A stretch of 64,000 nucleotides of DNA, from NCBI GenBank assembly GCA_000349905.1, contig KB722746.1:643169-707168 (forward strand), written 5' to 3'. A model generated the notes under the pieces. That model did not search any database, had not been told where the DNA came from, and saw only the letters and a list, made by a program, of their open reading frames with translations. Both the position numbers and the translations under genes were made by a program. This document shows, one piece after another, positions 23,179-35,737 of the stretch. How positions within the stretch are numbered: the stretch's first letter is position 1; every line of letters starts with the position of its first letter. This DNA is from Volvariella volvacea V23. Lineage: Eukaryota > Basidiomycota > Agaricomycetes > Agaricales > Pluteaceae.

Positions 23179-25278
23179 ATGACCAGTGTCCTTAGAGTGG
23201 TCGATGTCGGGCTCGCCCTTGCGGCCCTTTACCTCGTTAGGCTTGTTCTGAACAAACAGCCAGCACCCTTCCCCCCTGGTCCGAGACTGCTACCGCTCAT
23301 AGGAAATCTTTTGGATATTCCCAAAGAGCAAGAATGGCTGACATTTGCCCAATGGGGGAGGAAGTGGGGTACGTTTTCTGCGCTTCGCGTCTACTTGATC
23401 TCATCTCGGGATTCGCTCCTGTAGGAGGCATTATATCTGTTTCCGTTTTCGGTCAGCGCATCGTCATTTTAAATTCTGCCAAGGCGGCATTAGGAATGCT
23501 TGAAAAGCGCGGTGCCATATACTCTGACCGACCAAGCATTCCTATGGGCGACCTCACAGGGTGGCGGAATTCGTTGGGTCTCACCCCGTATTCCGAGAAA
23601 TCTATAAATTACAGGAAGTTCTTTCATAAGGCTATTGGGACACCATCCGCCATGAATAAATTCACACATATAGAAGAAGTGGAAACGCATCGACTCCTTC
23701 AACGCATTTGTGCCAATGCCGACGACCTGGCTGCCCACATACGAAAGACAGCTGGCGCAATCATATTGCGCATCTCGTATGGATACCAGATCCAAGAAAA
23801 GGAAGATCCATTCGTAACGTTAGCCGACGTCGCGATGGAACAATTTTCAGCTGCAACGGCACCAGGAGGATTTCTGGTTAACCTCGTACCTCCGTGTGAG
23901 TAATGATCTGTATCAATTCTTTTTCTTTTTCTGAAGATTGGCCAAAGTGCGTCATCTGCCAGATTGGGTTCCAGGGACAGAATTCAAGAGAATTGCCCGC
24001 TCCTGGGCTTCTACATTATCCGACATGGTTGAAGGCCCATACGATTTCGTTAAGCAACAAATGGTAAGCTTCTTTTGTCTTCTCTTTCACACGAGTGCTG
24101 GATGGTTCCTCATCATAATCATGTCGTCCCCTCAGGCTCAAGGCATCGCTGAGCCGTCATTCACTTCAAAATTATTGGATGAGTTGAAGGACATCTCCGA
24201 AGAACAAGAGTTTGACATCAAGTGGAGTGCCGCATCATTATATGCCGGCGGTGCAGATACCGTAAATGCCATTTCATTGGCTGCCACACCCCTTCTCAGA
24301 TTCCGTCTAGACCGTAGCTTCCGTCTATGCTTTTTTCAAGGCTATGGCTCTCTTCCCTGAGGTTCAAAAGAAGGCCCAGGCCGAGATCGATGCTGTAATT
24401 GGGAACGAGCGTCTCCCATCTCTGGAGGATAGAGGTCAACTGCCATACCTCGATGCACTTTCACTGGAAGTCATGCGATGGTTTATTGTTGCGCCTACGG
24501 GTAACACTCTTTACGGCCTGCCTCCAAGTGCTACCTAACAGAAATACTGACTCTAGGTGTACCCCATCGAGTGATGGAGGATAACGTATACGATGGGTAT
24601 TTTATTCCCAAAGGATCACTTGTTATAGCAAATATCTGGTAAGTCCATGCTATAGCATTTCAAGGTTCTCGGCATTGAAGACGTTCCGTCATTCGTTGTC
24701 CAAATTGAGGCAAATGGCACACGATCCAGCTGTGTATCGTAACCCCATGTCATTCAACCCTGACAGATTCTTGGGCACGGATGGTCGAGAGCCGGAGCCC
24801 GACCCACGTACCCTCTGCTTTGGCTTTGGACGAAGGTACGTGATGTCCGATGCAGTCGTGCACATTTCTGGGTAATTGTTCAACTGATACGCATATAATT
24901 TGGATTATACATTAGAATCTGCCCAGGTAAGCTCATTGATGATCATAATCGCAGAGCTTCTCGAAGGTCATACCGATTTTCATATATGTTCGTAGGGCGC
25001 GTTCTCGCCGACGTTTCAATTTTCCTTTCGTGCGCGATGACTTTGGCGGTTTTCACGGTCTCCAAGTATATTGACGATGATGGTGTCACCCTGGAACCTG
25101 ATACTGAGCAAACCTCAGGGACAGTCAGGTGTGTTGGGTGCCATCCATACTATACCCTCCTGAACTCATTGCGCTGGGCTCGCCTCGTTGCAGCCACCCC
25201 ACGCCATTTAAATGCACGATTAAGCCACGGTCCCCTGCAGCCCTGGCTTTAATCAACTCTTCCATCGAAAGAACTTGA
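23179..25278 (+). CDS. Cytochrome P450 monooxygenase
   Basis: The start is ATG 23179 with an N-terminal membrane anchor (VGLALAALYLVRLVL) and the proline hinge PFPPGPRLLPLIGN. The I-helix motif AGGADTT is restored when the intron at about 24270-24325 is removed at TCTAG|ACC. The ExxR motif is EVMR at about 24470. The heme-binding loop FGFGRR..ICPG spans two introns (about 24825-24990) and holds the ligand cysteine. The last intron, 25129-25193, joins SGTVS to HPTPFKCTIKPRS, the usual end of this fungal clade, with a stop at 25276-25278. The protein is probably an ER-bound class II P450 fed by a CPR. It resembles agaric P450s annotated as O-methylsterigmatocystin-oxidoreductase-like; the substrate is unknown and no biosynthetic cluster surrounds it. 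Confidence 0.87.
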
Positions 25279-25853
25279 TTTCTATGCAAATTTACCGCAC
25301 GCATCCGTCCAGCTCGCCACATACCGCGCCGCTGCGTGGCTGCTGAGGCCTCAATTGAACCCGCACGATCAACGTCTGACAGGATCTGTACTTATCCTAT
25401 TGCGGTTATGATTTCGTCATCCGGTATGATGGATCGTTCTTCCGACGCTCCTATACCATATGCATTTGTTTTTTTTCCAAGATCAAAATCTGCCTTTCTG
25501 GACAGCATTCCTTCGTGTTCAGGGATGTGTCAAGTACGACTATTCTACTGTGTAATGATTACGACAAGGGATGAACATGTAATAGTGTGATGAGCATAAT
25601 GACAGGATGATGGAAAATACTAGTATGATACAGTACAGTGTAAGCCCAATGAAGACAAGAAACCAAGTCCTTTCAGTACGTCAAGATGAATTGCGTTGGT
25701 GGTATGTTGTGATGATATCCAGAGGGGAGGACACGCGAGCAAAAGTGTCAAGGGGAGGGGCCAAGCAAATCGAGACCCCAGGACAAGGGCAAAAAAGGCG
25801 GAAGATCGCAAAAAAGGTTGAACGAAACGGTAGAAATCTCATTTTGTCCTGTG
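25279..25853. other. Convergent intergenic region
   Basis: This is the 3' flank shared by the P450 and the MYND gene. Nothing specific is recognised. Confidence 0.5.
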
Positions 25854-27970
25854 TCACCTCGACGATAATGGTATAAGCAGCCAACCAACTTTACGGTATT
25901 CCCCCTCCGGAATGTCGTAACGCAAAATTCCAGCACTTTCCCTTTCGGCACGATTAACGAGTTCGTCCCAAGCCGCTCGTTCCTTCCTATCGGTGTCGTA
26001 ATCAGGAGGCCGCAGTGTTGTTGGTCCCACGCTCATCTTCATGGGGAAGACTGTAAAGTCCATGTCAACCACGGGCACTGACGTTCGCAATGTTCGCCAT
26101 GCCGCCATGATTTCGCTAAACCGGCTGTTGAGTTCGGATTGCACTAGTTTGCCTGCAAATTGAAAGTCCCTTGATGGCATTGGGCTGGGCTTGCCCTCTA
26201 CAACGATAACGCCGTAGTCCGATGGTCAAAGTCCGGAAGTCCGTGACGACAGGAGACGGCCAATCCAGAAAGGGAAAGAACGGAGGTGTTAAAAGGAGGT
26301 AAGAAGCCAATACCAAAATATAAATTCATATAATAAAATGATCGTAAGGGGAGGGAGAAAAGGTACAAAGATGTTAGGACAATGCGGCGATGAGATCTAG
26401 TGAGACGACTAACCCTTTCTCCAAGCCTGAAGTTCTCGGCATCCGCTACGGTGGGTCGCTCGTCCTGTTTCCTGACATAGTTCACTGCAGTACCAAACCT
26501 CGTGACAGCCTTGACAGACGATGTACGAGTCTCCTGAGTCTAGTTTCCGGCACTATGGTAGACATCTATGGTCAGACACGTGAAATGGAAGCAGAGAATG
26601 ACAGAAGAGGGTGGTTCTGGAGAGAACAAAGAACAACATTGGCTTACCGAGGCCAAATGGCACGCTTGGTACTTGTCCTGGGTATCACCTGATTGTAATA
26701 AGGAGTTGATCCTCTCCTCGGCCAGGGTCTTGAACCTTTTCCATGCATCCCACAGTGCAGAGGGCTGTGCAATCCGACTCTCAACGCCAAGTGACCGCAC
26801 ACGTCGCAGAGCTCTCGAAACGATTTTGAGTATTGATGGGTAGAGGAGGTATTTGGGGAGAATTGCTGTCAAGGGAAGAAGGAATTGAGTTACCATGGAG
26901 GGGTTCATCTGGGCGAGCCAAGGACCGCATCGAAGCATGGCAGGAAGCAATTGAGCTTCAAGAGCTTCCGTGATGGCGTTGAATCCGTTCGAGAATTCTA
27001 ACGCATAGCCTATGAAACGGCTACAGCTGTTGAGATAGAATGAAGCTGATTCCCGTGATTCGCTCGAGAACGGCATCGAGGAAAATGAAAGAAGGACGCT
27101 TGTGACCGCACGGACGGAGTGACGGCCCAACAAGGCATAGCGCATTGGAGCGGAGACTCGAAAATTGGTCATTAGTTCGATATCGGCACCTGCTGCAAGA
27201 GCCATAGCGTGTTGGGAATGAGCCAGTTCGGATGTTTTACTGAGATGCTCCAAACAGAGTCTGGCAACATCATCGGGGTTACCACCAAGTGCTGTAATGA
27301 CACGTACTGTTGTTGCTGGAACGGTCGTGCCCGTAGTATTGGTATAAGCGGCAAGAATTGACGCCAATGGGTATATGGAGGAAGTGGCAATGAAATCATG
27401 GATCCGGATCTGCAGCGTCCACTGTTGGACGATCATCTCCAAATATCCTTTCGTAAACTCCGTTGCTGCTCGTAGCCGCTCATGACTGCTATACGTGTGG
27501 TGGATGTTGGAGACGACGGCGAAGACGGATACGCGCTTCAACATGGCGGCACGATCCTCGTCTATGCAGAATGTATGAAGGAAACAGAGCCATGTCCAGA
27601 CATCATCCCAGAGGCGGACGAGGGAATCGATGATGCTGCGGTCATCGCGATAGACGGCACCAATCAAACTGATACCTTTCAGGGATTGCAGTGCACGCTC
27701 AATATCGGTTTCCATAACTGGAGTAATTCGGCCATAAAGGGAGGTCGGGATATGGGAGGGGTCGATGTGGTGGGTGAAGAATGAAAATGATTTATGAAGG
27801 TATGAGGCGGGGTCTGTAACAACAAGCCTCATGAGCGATATGAACGCAGCAGAGCTGGCGGCCGGATCCCGTCCTGCTGCCGCATCGGTGAGTTCCTCCA
27901 ATTATGGTCGGGTTAGGAGAAAACACTGCACCGTATGAACCTGGAGGGAACTTACCTGGAAGGTGGACAT
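25854..27970 (-). CDS. Fungal MYND-type zinc-finger protein
   Basis: Exon 1 is 27970-27956 (MSTFQ), exon 2 27895-26648, exon 3 26552-26414 and the last exon 26152-25854; phases agree. Most of the protein is a helical repeat-like region of about 415 residues without a named domain. This arrangement is common in agarics, where such proteins end in a MYND finger. The finger lies across exons 2-3: ACHLASC, then CQGC, then WYCSELCQ, HR and GC. The first Cys pair is spaced C-x4-C and not C-x2-C. The final exon (PVVDMDFTVFP..) is the usual tail. The exon 3-4 intron is 261 nt long and may contain a missed exon. The role is probably protein-protein interaction; nothing more specific is supported. Confidence 0.75.
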
Positions 27971-30900
27971 CTGGGGCAGGAGCTGGTGGTGGATGGGTGG
28001 GTACAAGGGACAGTGGTTGCGGGGGTTGGGAAGGCCAGGACTATAGCTCGGAGAATCAAAATGGGCTTAAATACGTTGGACGCTCGTCAAAGTCATTACC
28101 AGTTATTTGAATGCCGGAAATATTTCTATTTGCCCGTGTTGTAATCCCCGGGCCTCCACACACTAAGTTCATTCGGTCCTGACAAGAATCCCGTCACAGC
28201 CCACACGCGGCCGTCGCCTTGAAACCTGCGCAAAAAATAATAATTCCGTTACATCTCCCCTTGCCATCATCATGGCGGCTCGACCGCCTACCACAGCAGC
28301 CTTTTCGCCTAACACTTTTATGGAGACGATCTGCGCCACCAGTTCTGAACCCTGCTCCTGTTGCCCATTGGTGGGCTGTTCTCAATACTCGATAGGATTT
28401 TCTCCAATTAAGGTTAGGGCGTATCAGCTCGTGAGCGCTGTCCGTTTGCATCAGCTGTTCCTACGATTGTGAGGGTTCGGCGCTGTCAGGGGGCTGGGGC
28501 AATGGGCTCCTAGAGACAACGCGCTGAAGAGATGCCAGTGTGCTGGTCCAGGTTTGCTGTGACGATCTCGAACATATCATAGGAGAGGCTGCCGTCTTCA
28601 GCACTGACCTCGTGCGGTCGCAGGAGATTGGCCACGTTGAAAGACAGGTTCTGTCGTGTGGGTCGAGAACACTGACGTTGCTGATGACGGTAGCTGAATG
28701 GAAGACAGATGGGTTAGGCTGAGACTGGGTATAGTATGGCATGATACAGCGATGGTACCATCCTGGGTAGTTCGTGCTCGCACTAAAACAGTCTCACAAG
28801 CTTACACCTTCAATCGGCCCTTAACTAAATGTGTTAGGCATCAACCCAGCAATGCTGCGACCGGCGTCCTTACATCAACACCGCAGCCATACCATATGAC
28901 GCATGCGCCAGGGCCTTTGCTATTGGCTGATCATTGCAGTGTACAATGCCGAGTCTTCCTCGGAAGCTTGTATAAAAGCTAGCGTGGTCGATTTAAAGCT
29001 GTTCTTCCCTGGTTAGCGCACGCGGTAGCTGGACGATACCCAATTCGAAACCCCCCAAAATAGCCTCTTATCGTATGGTCTGCCTCTGTGAAGTGCACCT
29101 GGTGAGAAGTTTAACGGATTTAACGCTGACTGAAGCACTGATATCGGGAAGGGGGACGCAATGAAACAAATGCTCTCATACACGCTGTGGGGGATGATTG
29201 GGTACTATTAACTGTATACAGTACTTACAGTACTGTGCAACCACTGACTTGCTTGCCATTTCCTCAACGCGGTGGTTTCGGTGATCAGCAGCAATGATCT
29301 CATTGGGTCCACTGGCAGGAAGGCTGCCGTTGCTTCCTTCCAGAGTCGAGTAAACCCTCGGTAACTTTCAGAGACCTTTATTTATGACGAGTGACAGCTG
29401 TGAATGGAAGTGGTTCGACAGTGTCCTCTGTTTTAGGAAACTACACTATTTTTGCACAGTTTTCGCATTGATATGCTTCCATTTTGCAGTCGGATATATT
29501 TTGGTAGCCGGAGTATGGGAGGATTTGATGCCCAGGACGGACGACGCGGTTTCACGCAAACTGGCGACTTATAATTTCCCCTTCATTGTATGCTCACGTC
29601 CAATCACCAAAAGCCAAGCCAGTGAAGTCGAGAGAGCTTCTGTTCCGCGAAGGGGAGCGCTGCTATGCAGTTTCCGACGGACTCCGTATTGTTCGCAGGC
29701 ATAAAGGGATTATTAATCCGGTAAACCATTTATTCAACGGGGGCGATGGACTAATTACGAGTTCAGAGTCCGCCCACTGCGCACGACAAAATAAATGGTG
29801 AGATATAAAATTTCAAATTGAGATCCGAATCGTTGCGAATCGCAGCGTCGTTGCTACGTCTTTTACCCCATGTGGTACCTATTACTTGGAGGTTGCCAGG
29901 CTTCGGGCTCGGAGAACGAGGCGAGTGTGGCTACTTGTTTGGTCATTATTGAACTCATTTACTTTATTGCACGTTATATACAGTGGTGGCTTGCATGCAT
30001 TTCATAGTATTTCTTGTTATCCCAAACTCGGTCTGTTTGATCAGAAAGCGATACCCAGCAGATAGGTAACGGCGCCGTACACGAGTCAGTGAAGCAGCGG
30101 CAGGAAGTCGGCAGCTGTGAGCATCTCTTTCACGCATCTAACTCCATCTGCAGTACTTGTTCGGTGTTCGCCGTCATGCACACATCCTTGAAGTCACAAG
30201 ACAGGTCAGGACACTTTTAATGCACCGGGAGCCTTAATAGAACACGCCCATGGTATGTGGGACGCACGGAGCCTGATTCAGCACAGATAGGCGACATAAA
30301 AATAGGCCAGCACCTTCGACAGTGCGGTGGAAGCCGTATGAGTAGTGCGACCTAGTCCTCGGCCCAAGCAATTTTTGCGGCGAGTTAATTTACCAGCGAG
30401 GAGGTCATTACCAGCATCCCTCGACCACGTTTCGTGAGTGCATTGTATTTCTTGTTCTATGAACGTCGAGTTACGTACCATAAAAGAAGGGACAGAATTG
30501 AAAAAATGCATGCGTACTAGGAAAGTAGTGTTAAGGACGATGCCGAGCTGTTATTCTTTGTGGACGTCACAGGCGGGGTTTACCCCCAGACAATTCACGA
30601 CAGGATCGACGAGAGACTTGCAATAACCCTTGACCACACTTAACCAGCGGGCCCAATGCTCGCCATCGATTGCGCTGCTGTGATCGTACATCACACTTGT
30701 GCAATGTGGCCCAATAAAAATATCCGCCTCACCTATGAAGTTATGCTGTGACGAGCTACATTGAGGCTCCTGTAGAACACTAAGCACACGATCTGGTCCA
30801 TGCGCTTGGTGCGTAGAGACACGCGGACCATGTATGCGTTCACAGGATCCCTCTTACTGGTATCGCGCATCTTCGAAAGCGAGTCAGCTGCATTCCTAGA

Positions 30901-32077
30901 AGATAAATTGCGCGGGCGCTTTCATTTCACGTTGCTTTCATGAACCTAGTTGTACATAGACATAGTTCCATTAGGAAGAGATAAAGAAATCAATCAGGCT
31001 TGTAATGGAGCTCACCTTGATACCACGTTCCAATTACAACGTTGAGTAAGAATGAATCCCTTTCTCTTTTCACTTGGCATCTCTACCACAGCATTGACAT
31101 GCATAATGTTCACAGCGGGCGCTTAATAAATTCCCCCAATTTGGAACTGTGATCGTTCAGCTGGATATCAGCGTGCTGTACTACACGAGGCCATTGATCT
31201 GACTCTGAAAATCCACCATTAATATGAAGACCGTTCTATTACCGTCGAGCGCTAGATTAGCGCTGCAACCAGCAATTATTCGGAAACGAAAAGCAAAGAA
31301 ATGACAGCGCGCTTTTCGAAGCGCTAGTTCGTCAAGCTTATTGTCTTGTTGTTGCATTGTTGCTGCTGTTTGTAGACCTCTGTTGTTTAGTCCGCTGGAA
31401 CGCCGGCCAGTCACCGATAGACGCCCCCAAGTCGGTTAGTAAGGAAAAGCTTTTTGGTATGTGCGATATTGACGGAGATTATAGTGTTCATCTTGAACAT
31501 CGGCCTTACTTGTGGATAATAGAGCTCAATACATAACGTGCACGTGTAGCATCGCGAGCTAACTGCACTGGCAGATGCTGTATTGTGTGCGGCGGAGACA
31601 TCTAGCATGTAATGATACATGTTTATCGATGTCATAGTGCGAAGCTGTCTTGAACGTAGTGGTGCATGCATTGTAGGCTAGCACAGGCTGTTATATGAAA
31701 GGCCGTCGCTTACATGAGTGGCCAAAACACCGCTGGGCGGCGAATGCTGTTGATTAGCCGGTTTGCGCTCGGTGTTGAGCGGCTTGATGGAATTTGGAAC
31801 AATGTGGAGCGTACACCTAAACCCAGGTAGCTTTGCCTCTTTCATCGCAAAACAATTGCAATGAGCGATATTGTCCTGATGATATTTGTGGATGGGCGCA
31901 GAGCGATGCAAGGAACGACGAACAATACTTGGTTCGTGAGCCGGTTAATCGGCATCACCCAAGCTCCGGATAGCCGGGTACATGTAATCACAACCCCACA
32001 AATTCCGTCCCAAACCGTCTCATCGAACTTGCCTTCCACCTCTCAAGTATTAAGATCAAAAGACCAGGCATACTGCA
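27971..32077. other. Long gene-poor region
   Basis: About 4.1 kb has no confidently recognised gene. A possible small minus-strand gene at 30278-30787 is listed separately. A frame at 28461-28742 (minus) is not supported. No LTR, TIR or tRNA was recognised. Confidence 0.45.
30278..30787 (-). CDS. Possible small cysteine-containing protein (uncertain)
   Basis: On the minus strand an open stretch from 30787 to 30551 has six cysteines (for example GPHCTSVMYD, VVNCLGVNPACDVHK). A second stretch ends at 30278 with STALSKVLAYFYVAYLC. Between them are plausible splice signals (CCTAG acceptor near 30500, GTACGT donor near 30475, GTAATG donor near 30410). No family is recognised and no signal peptide could be placed, so this may be chance. 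It is listed because it is the only coding-like signal in a 4-kb gap. Confidence 0.2.
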
Positions 32078-33485
32078 ATGTCGAACGTTGATCTCGCAAA
32101 AGCTGTTGGATTCGAGCTTCCGGACAAGCCTGTGAGTGTCGCCCGTTTTGATGTTCTTCAACGGAACGGCGCTAACCTTCGCCATCTTAAACGGGATATA
32201 GGTGGCTTGGAACACTCGAGACTTGCTTGCCTATGCCGTTGGAATTGGTGCCAACTCCGACGAACTTCATTATGTCTATGGTGAGCGCTGAGCGTAGTTC
32301 CGAATCTTCCATTCTTGCCAACCTGATCACTTTTCCATAGAACTCGGTGAGATATCCAGTTCTGAGCTGCCAAGTCACAACTTTTCTCAATCGTAGTGTT
32401 TATTTCCCATATGAAGACAAGAACTTTACGCCGTTCCCTACATACCCTGTCGTTCTAGGCCTCAAGGGTGACAGCCAGGAATACAACGTATTTGCAGATT
32501 ATGTCAAGGGAGGGCCTGTTGTTCCTGGTTTGCCCGAGTTCGATCCCAACAGGATTGTATGTGCAACGTTCCTAATATAATTCCGATGAGGCCGGGAGGA
32601 ACCCTTATCAGATCAACTGACCATTCCCAATCTCGCCAGGTCCATGCTACTCAATCCATCGAAATTCTTAAGGACATTCCAAAAGCAAGCGGACTAGGCT
32701 GGAAGCTGAAGACCAGATATTCTGGTGTTCAAGAAAACAGTAAGCACTAGTTTATTATTAGATTGCCAAGCACATGCTCATATTCGTTGTTCCCGACACC
32801 TAGAGAGCGGTATTATCACCACTACAGAGAGTCTGCTTGTTGATGCAGAAGGTGTTCCATATGCCAGACTCTACGTAAGTGGCACATCCATAATCAAAGG
32901 CAGGCCCCTCAAATTCATCAAACGATCCGCAGAGTTCCACTTTCAACCTAGGTGCAAAAGCGACGGGTGACAAGTTCACAAAAGTCATTGCAGGACCCCC
33001 TCAAGCCAAACCCATTCCCAAAGATGTCAAGCCAACATACACAGTAGTGGACACCACTTCCCCGTCACAAGCGCTCGTTTACCGTCTGAGTGGCGACTAT
33101 AACCCGTTGCATATCGATCCAAGGATTGGTAAAGCCGGTGGATTCGGCGGAGTTATACTTCATGGGTTATCGACGTTCGGTTTTGCTGCCAGAGCAGTAA
33201 TCAAGAGTGTTGCGGGGGGTGATGCCAAAGCTCTGAAGTTCTTCGGTGTTAGATTTACTGCCCCTGTTCGTCCTGGAGCGGCACTCGAAACGCAAATCTG
33301 GGAAATTGGTCCTGGGCCTAATGGCACAACCGAAGTTGCGTTTGTAACGAAGAACCTTGAGACAGGCAAGGTACGTAATTCAGTTAGTCTATAGCACGCG
33401 GGGTGTTCATTGCATCGGTGCGTCACAGATCGCGTTGGGTGGAGGAATTGCCTACGTCAAAAAGAGCGAGAAGGCCAAGTTGTAA
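32078..33485 (+). CDS. Peroxisomal (R)-hydratase 2 (MaoC/MFE-2 hydratase) without dehydrogenase domains
   Basis: There are eight exons: 32078-32131, 32202-32280, 32341-32346, 32417-32556, 32640-32739, 32804-32874, 32933-33370 and 33429-33485, giving 945 nt (314 aa). Both hot-dog halves are present: DLLAYAVGIGA..HYVYELDKNF..PTYPVV, then the active half LSGDYNPLHIDP..GFGGVILHGL, which carries the catalytic Asp and His of hydratase 2. The protein ends in AKL, a type-1 peroxisomal targeting signal. It should hydrate trans-2-enoyl-CoA to (3R)-3-hydroxyacyl-CoA in peroxisomal beta-oxidation. It lacks the two dehydrogenase domains of fungal Fox2. Exon 3 is only 6 nt long and encodes the conserved Glu-Leu. 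Confidence 0.85.
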
Positions 33486-33799
33486 ATGTGTAGCTCGATT
33501 TCAACCTACATCTACAAAAGTGTCATACTATACCGATTTCCTTCACTGTAATCCACTTACCTTCTGACAAACGCGTGACCGGAATTTAAGATCAAGGGGC
33601 GATTGTTTCCTGCCAGCATTAGTTTATTTAATGAAACGCAAGGTGTACAAGTCCCATCAGGTACCCGAGAGTGAGGAGCACGAGATTGTCTAGTCTTTCA
33701 TACTCGAGGCATCATACAGCAGTGACGTCACTGTAATTGACCTCCAACTAACCGTAGCACAATCATCACCAGCACTCTTTCGCGTTTCGTCCCAAAGTC

Positions 33800-34450
33800 A
33801 TGTCTTTCGTCTCTGATTCATTCTGGCCAGCTCGCCTGCTAGCTCTCTTTCAAGTCTTCTCGGATACATTCCAACATTCCAACGGCCCATTAGTCGACCT
33901 CCTCCAATACTGCTTCGGCGGCCGACCCAACTTCCGTTTCTACCCTCGCTTCTCACGTCTATGCGATATTGATCGGTCCGCCTTGGTAGAAGTCCTCGAT
34001 AGTTCCAGGAACTACAGCCCGGCACTCATTGCGGTGGTTGGCGATGGCAATTTCCTCGACTCGCCAAGGTTTTGCTTCAGAGCGGATCTCCTAATCCGTT
34101 TTCATATGTATAGGAAGCTTAGGAGGTGCCCGCTCCCGTACTTGTACGGTGTGAGCTTGATAGGAATCTTCGCTCGTTTCTACCGTGGAGAAGTTGCAAC
34201 AGGAAACGTTGAGCCGATTTCGCCATGGACTCCTTGTTATCCCGACTCGGACTCAAATTCATTCTCATCCGACTTGGATTACCTCAATCGACAATGGGAA
34301 TTGCCTCTCTTATCTCAAGCTGGATTCGATAAAATGAAGGAAATCGTTTTGCACATTATGGGAATGGATAAACTAACGCCAAAGGGCCTTAGTCTTTACG
34401 AGATGGCCATGGAACAAAGTCTGGGGGAGAGCACTCTGTCTAATGCGTAG
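33800..34450 (+). CDS. Hypothetical protein, single exon, 216 aa
   Basis: The frame is uninterrupted from ATG 33800 to a stop at 34448-34450, long enough to be unlikely by chance. No domain is recognised. It contains the basic-hydrophobic stretch FRADLLIRFHMYRKLRRC followed by a hydrophobic segment (YLYGVSLIGIFARF) that could be a helix, an acidic/serine part (PDSDSNSFSSDLDY) and a helical end. No signal peptide is evident. It stands alone between the hydratase and Mic10 genes in the same direction as the hydratase, 315 bp downstream. It may be a lineage-restricted gene. Confidence 0.5.
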   Translation: MSFVSDSFWPARLLALFQVFSDTFQHSNGPLVDLLQYCFGGRPNFRFYPRFSRLCDIDRSALVEVLDSSRNYSPALIAVVGDGNFLDSPRFCFRADLLIRFHMYRKLRRCPLPYLYGVSLIGIFARFYRGEVATGNVEPISPWTPCYPDSDSNSFSSDLDYLNRQWELPLLSQAGFDKMKEIVLHIMGMDKLTPKGLSLYEMAMEQSLGESTLSNA

Positions 34451-35240
34451 GTCGATCAACCAACCCTTTCATTCGACTTTGAATAACAGTCTTGAGTAGC
34501 AGGACCTTCGAGCAGCCAGGAACGACTTCGAGCAATACTCAGATTCGTGATCATACCTTTTTACCCCGCGGCCAAATTTGGGCACGACCATGACATCTGT
34601 TTTGTAGAATTAAGGATGCAATACAACACAATTTGAGGTACTCATCGGCGACCATGAGTCGCAATCACTTGAGGTGAGATAAATGTACCAGCAGTCGCGA
34701 CCCCAAACAAGCACAAATAGTAGGGCTCGTCCGGTTACTCCGAGTCGCGTTCGCCAGAAAGCCCAACTCGCACATGGCAAAGCGTGAACTACCACTTGCT
34801 GCAAAAAGGTTTCGCGTCATCCTGGTATCGGCGCCCATAATGACTGGAACTGCGGGTGCGTGTACTGTATGCTGTTCAGCAAGTCTTGACTAAGCTAATC
34901 CCTTTCAGTCGTGCTGTATAAACGCCTGGTCCTTGGAGAAGAGCAGAGAAAACTCCCGGGTCGCGAGCAAACGGTCGTTATTAAGGAGGATTCAAGCAAG
35001 GATAGATAAGCTTGATTTTGATCATCGTCAAGGCCGTCAGCAAAAATTTGCTGGTTCAGGTGCGGGGAATGGGAGGCTGATTTGGTGGTAGGGACAGATC
35101 CAGCAATGGTACTCTATAGTCACTTGCATCTATGCGCTAGACAGCACTCCAGAAGTTAAAATAAGTACGAACACTCGGTTCCGAGCCTATAACCATCCAC
35201 ACCCACTACGCTCCATCTACTCTCTACAACGGCAGACCCT
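34451..35240. other. Intergenic, nothing recognised
   Basis: This is the 3' flank of the 216-aa ORF and of Mic10. Only short frames are present. Confidence 0.5.
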
Positions 35241-35737
35241 CTAGTCGGTCTTAGTCTCCTCAGCTGCACGTGGGATGATGCGTGTGCCTGGTATTCTTGC
35301 GGGGTTGAAAGAGCGGTCGCAGTCAGCATATGCGGCACCTGCTCCGAAACCTGTTGCGAGGGCAATTGGCCATGTGCGTCCTAGTCGTCCATTCCATTTT
35401 AGGGACATTAACTTGAGATAGGATAGTTGAACTGCGTACTTCGGAAAAAGATGACTGAGGCAACAACGCCCACGCCCAAGCCCACGCCTCTGTGATAGAA
35501 TAAGAACATAGCTCAGTACAATAGCGATGGCGACGTACGACTTGACTAGGAGGTCGGCCACTGAGATATCAATGATAAGAAGTTAAACGAGGTTCCAAGC
35601 TGCATGGCAGAATTTCACATACGACAGCGGTCATACTGCAGAACGCAGTCAGCCGCTTTCCAGGAACAGTGTAACAAGAAGAAGCACACCTTTTGGCCTA
35701 TGATATCCTCGCTAGAAGTGGGGTTTGTCGAGGACAT
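35241..35737 (-). CDS. MIC10: MICOS complex subunit Mic10
   Basis: There are five exons: 35737-35690, 35635-35623, 35560-35539, 35489-35440 and 35380-35241, totalling 273 nt (90 aa), the usual Mic10 size. The spliced protein has DLLVKSGVGLGVGVVAS, the GxGxGxG motif of the first membrane hairpin helix, then FFRR, then WPIALATGFGAGAAYADCD with the second glycine motif. Mic10 oligomers bend the inner mitochondrial membrane at cristae junctions. Two exons are only 13 and 22 nt, so an ORF-based search would miss the gene. It is head to head with BRO1, 284 bp between ATGs. Confidence 0.9.

Noticed and set aside
25129..25252. P450 reading through to a stop at 25252
   Set aside because: A 65-nt intron (GTGTGT..TTGCAG) gives the conserved P450 tail (HPTPFKCTIKPRS) with a stop at 25278, which fits the family better.
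28461..28742. Minus-strand frame of 93 codons
   Set aside because: No domain, no convincing splice partners, and equally long frames overlap on both strands.
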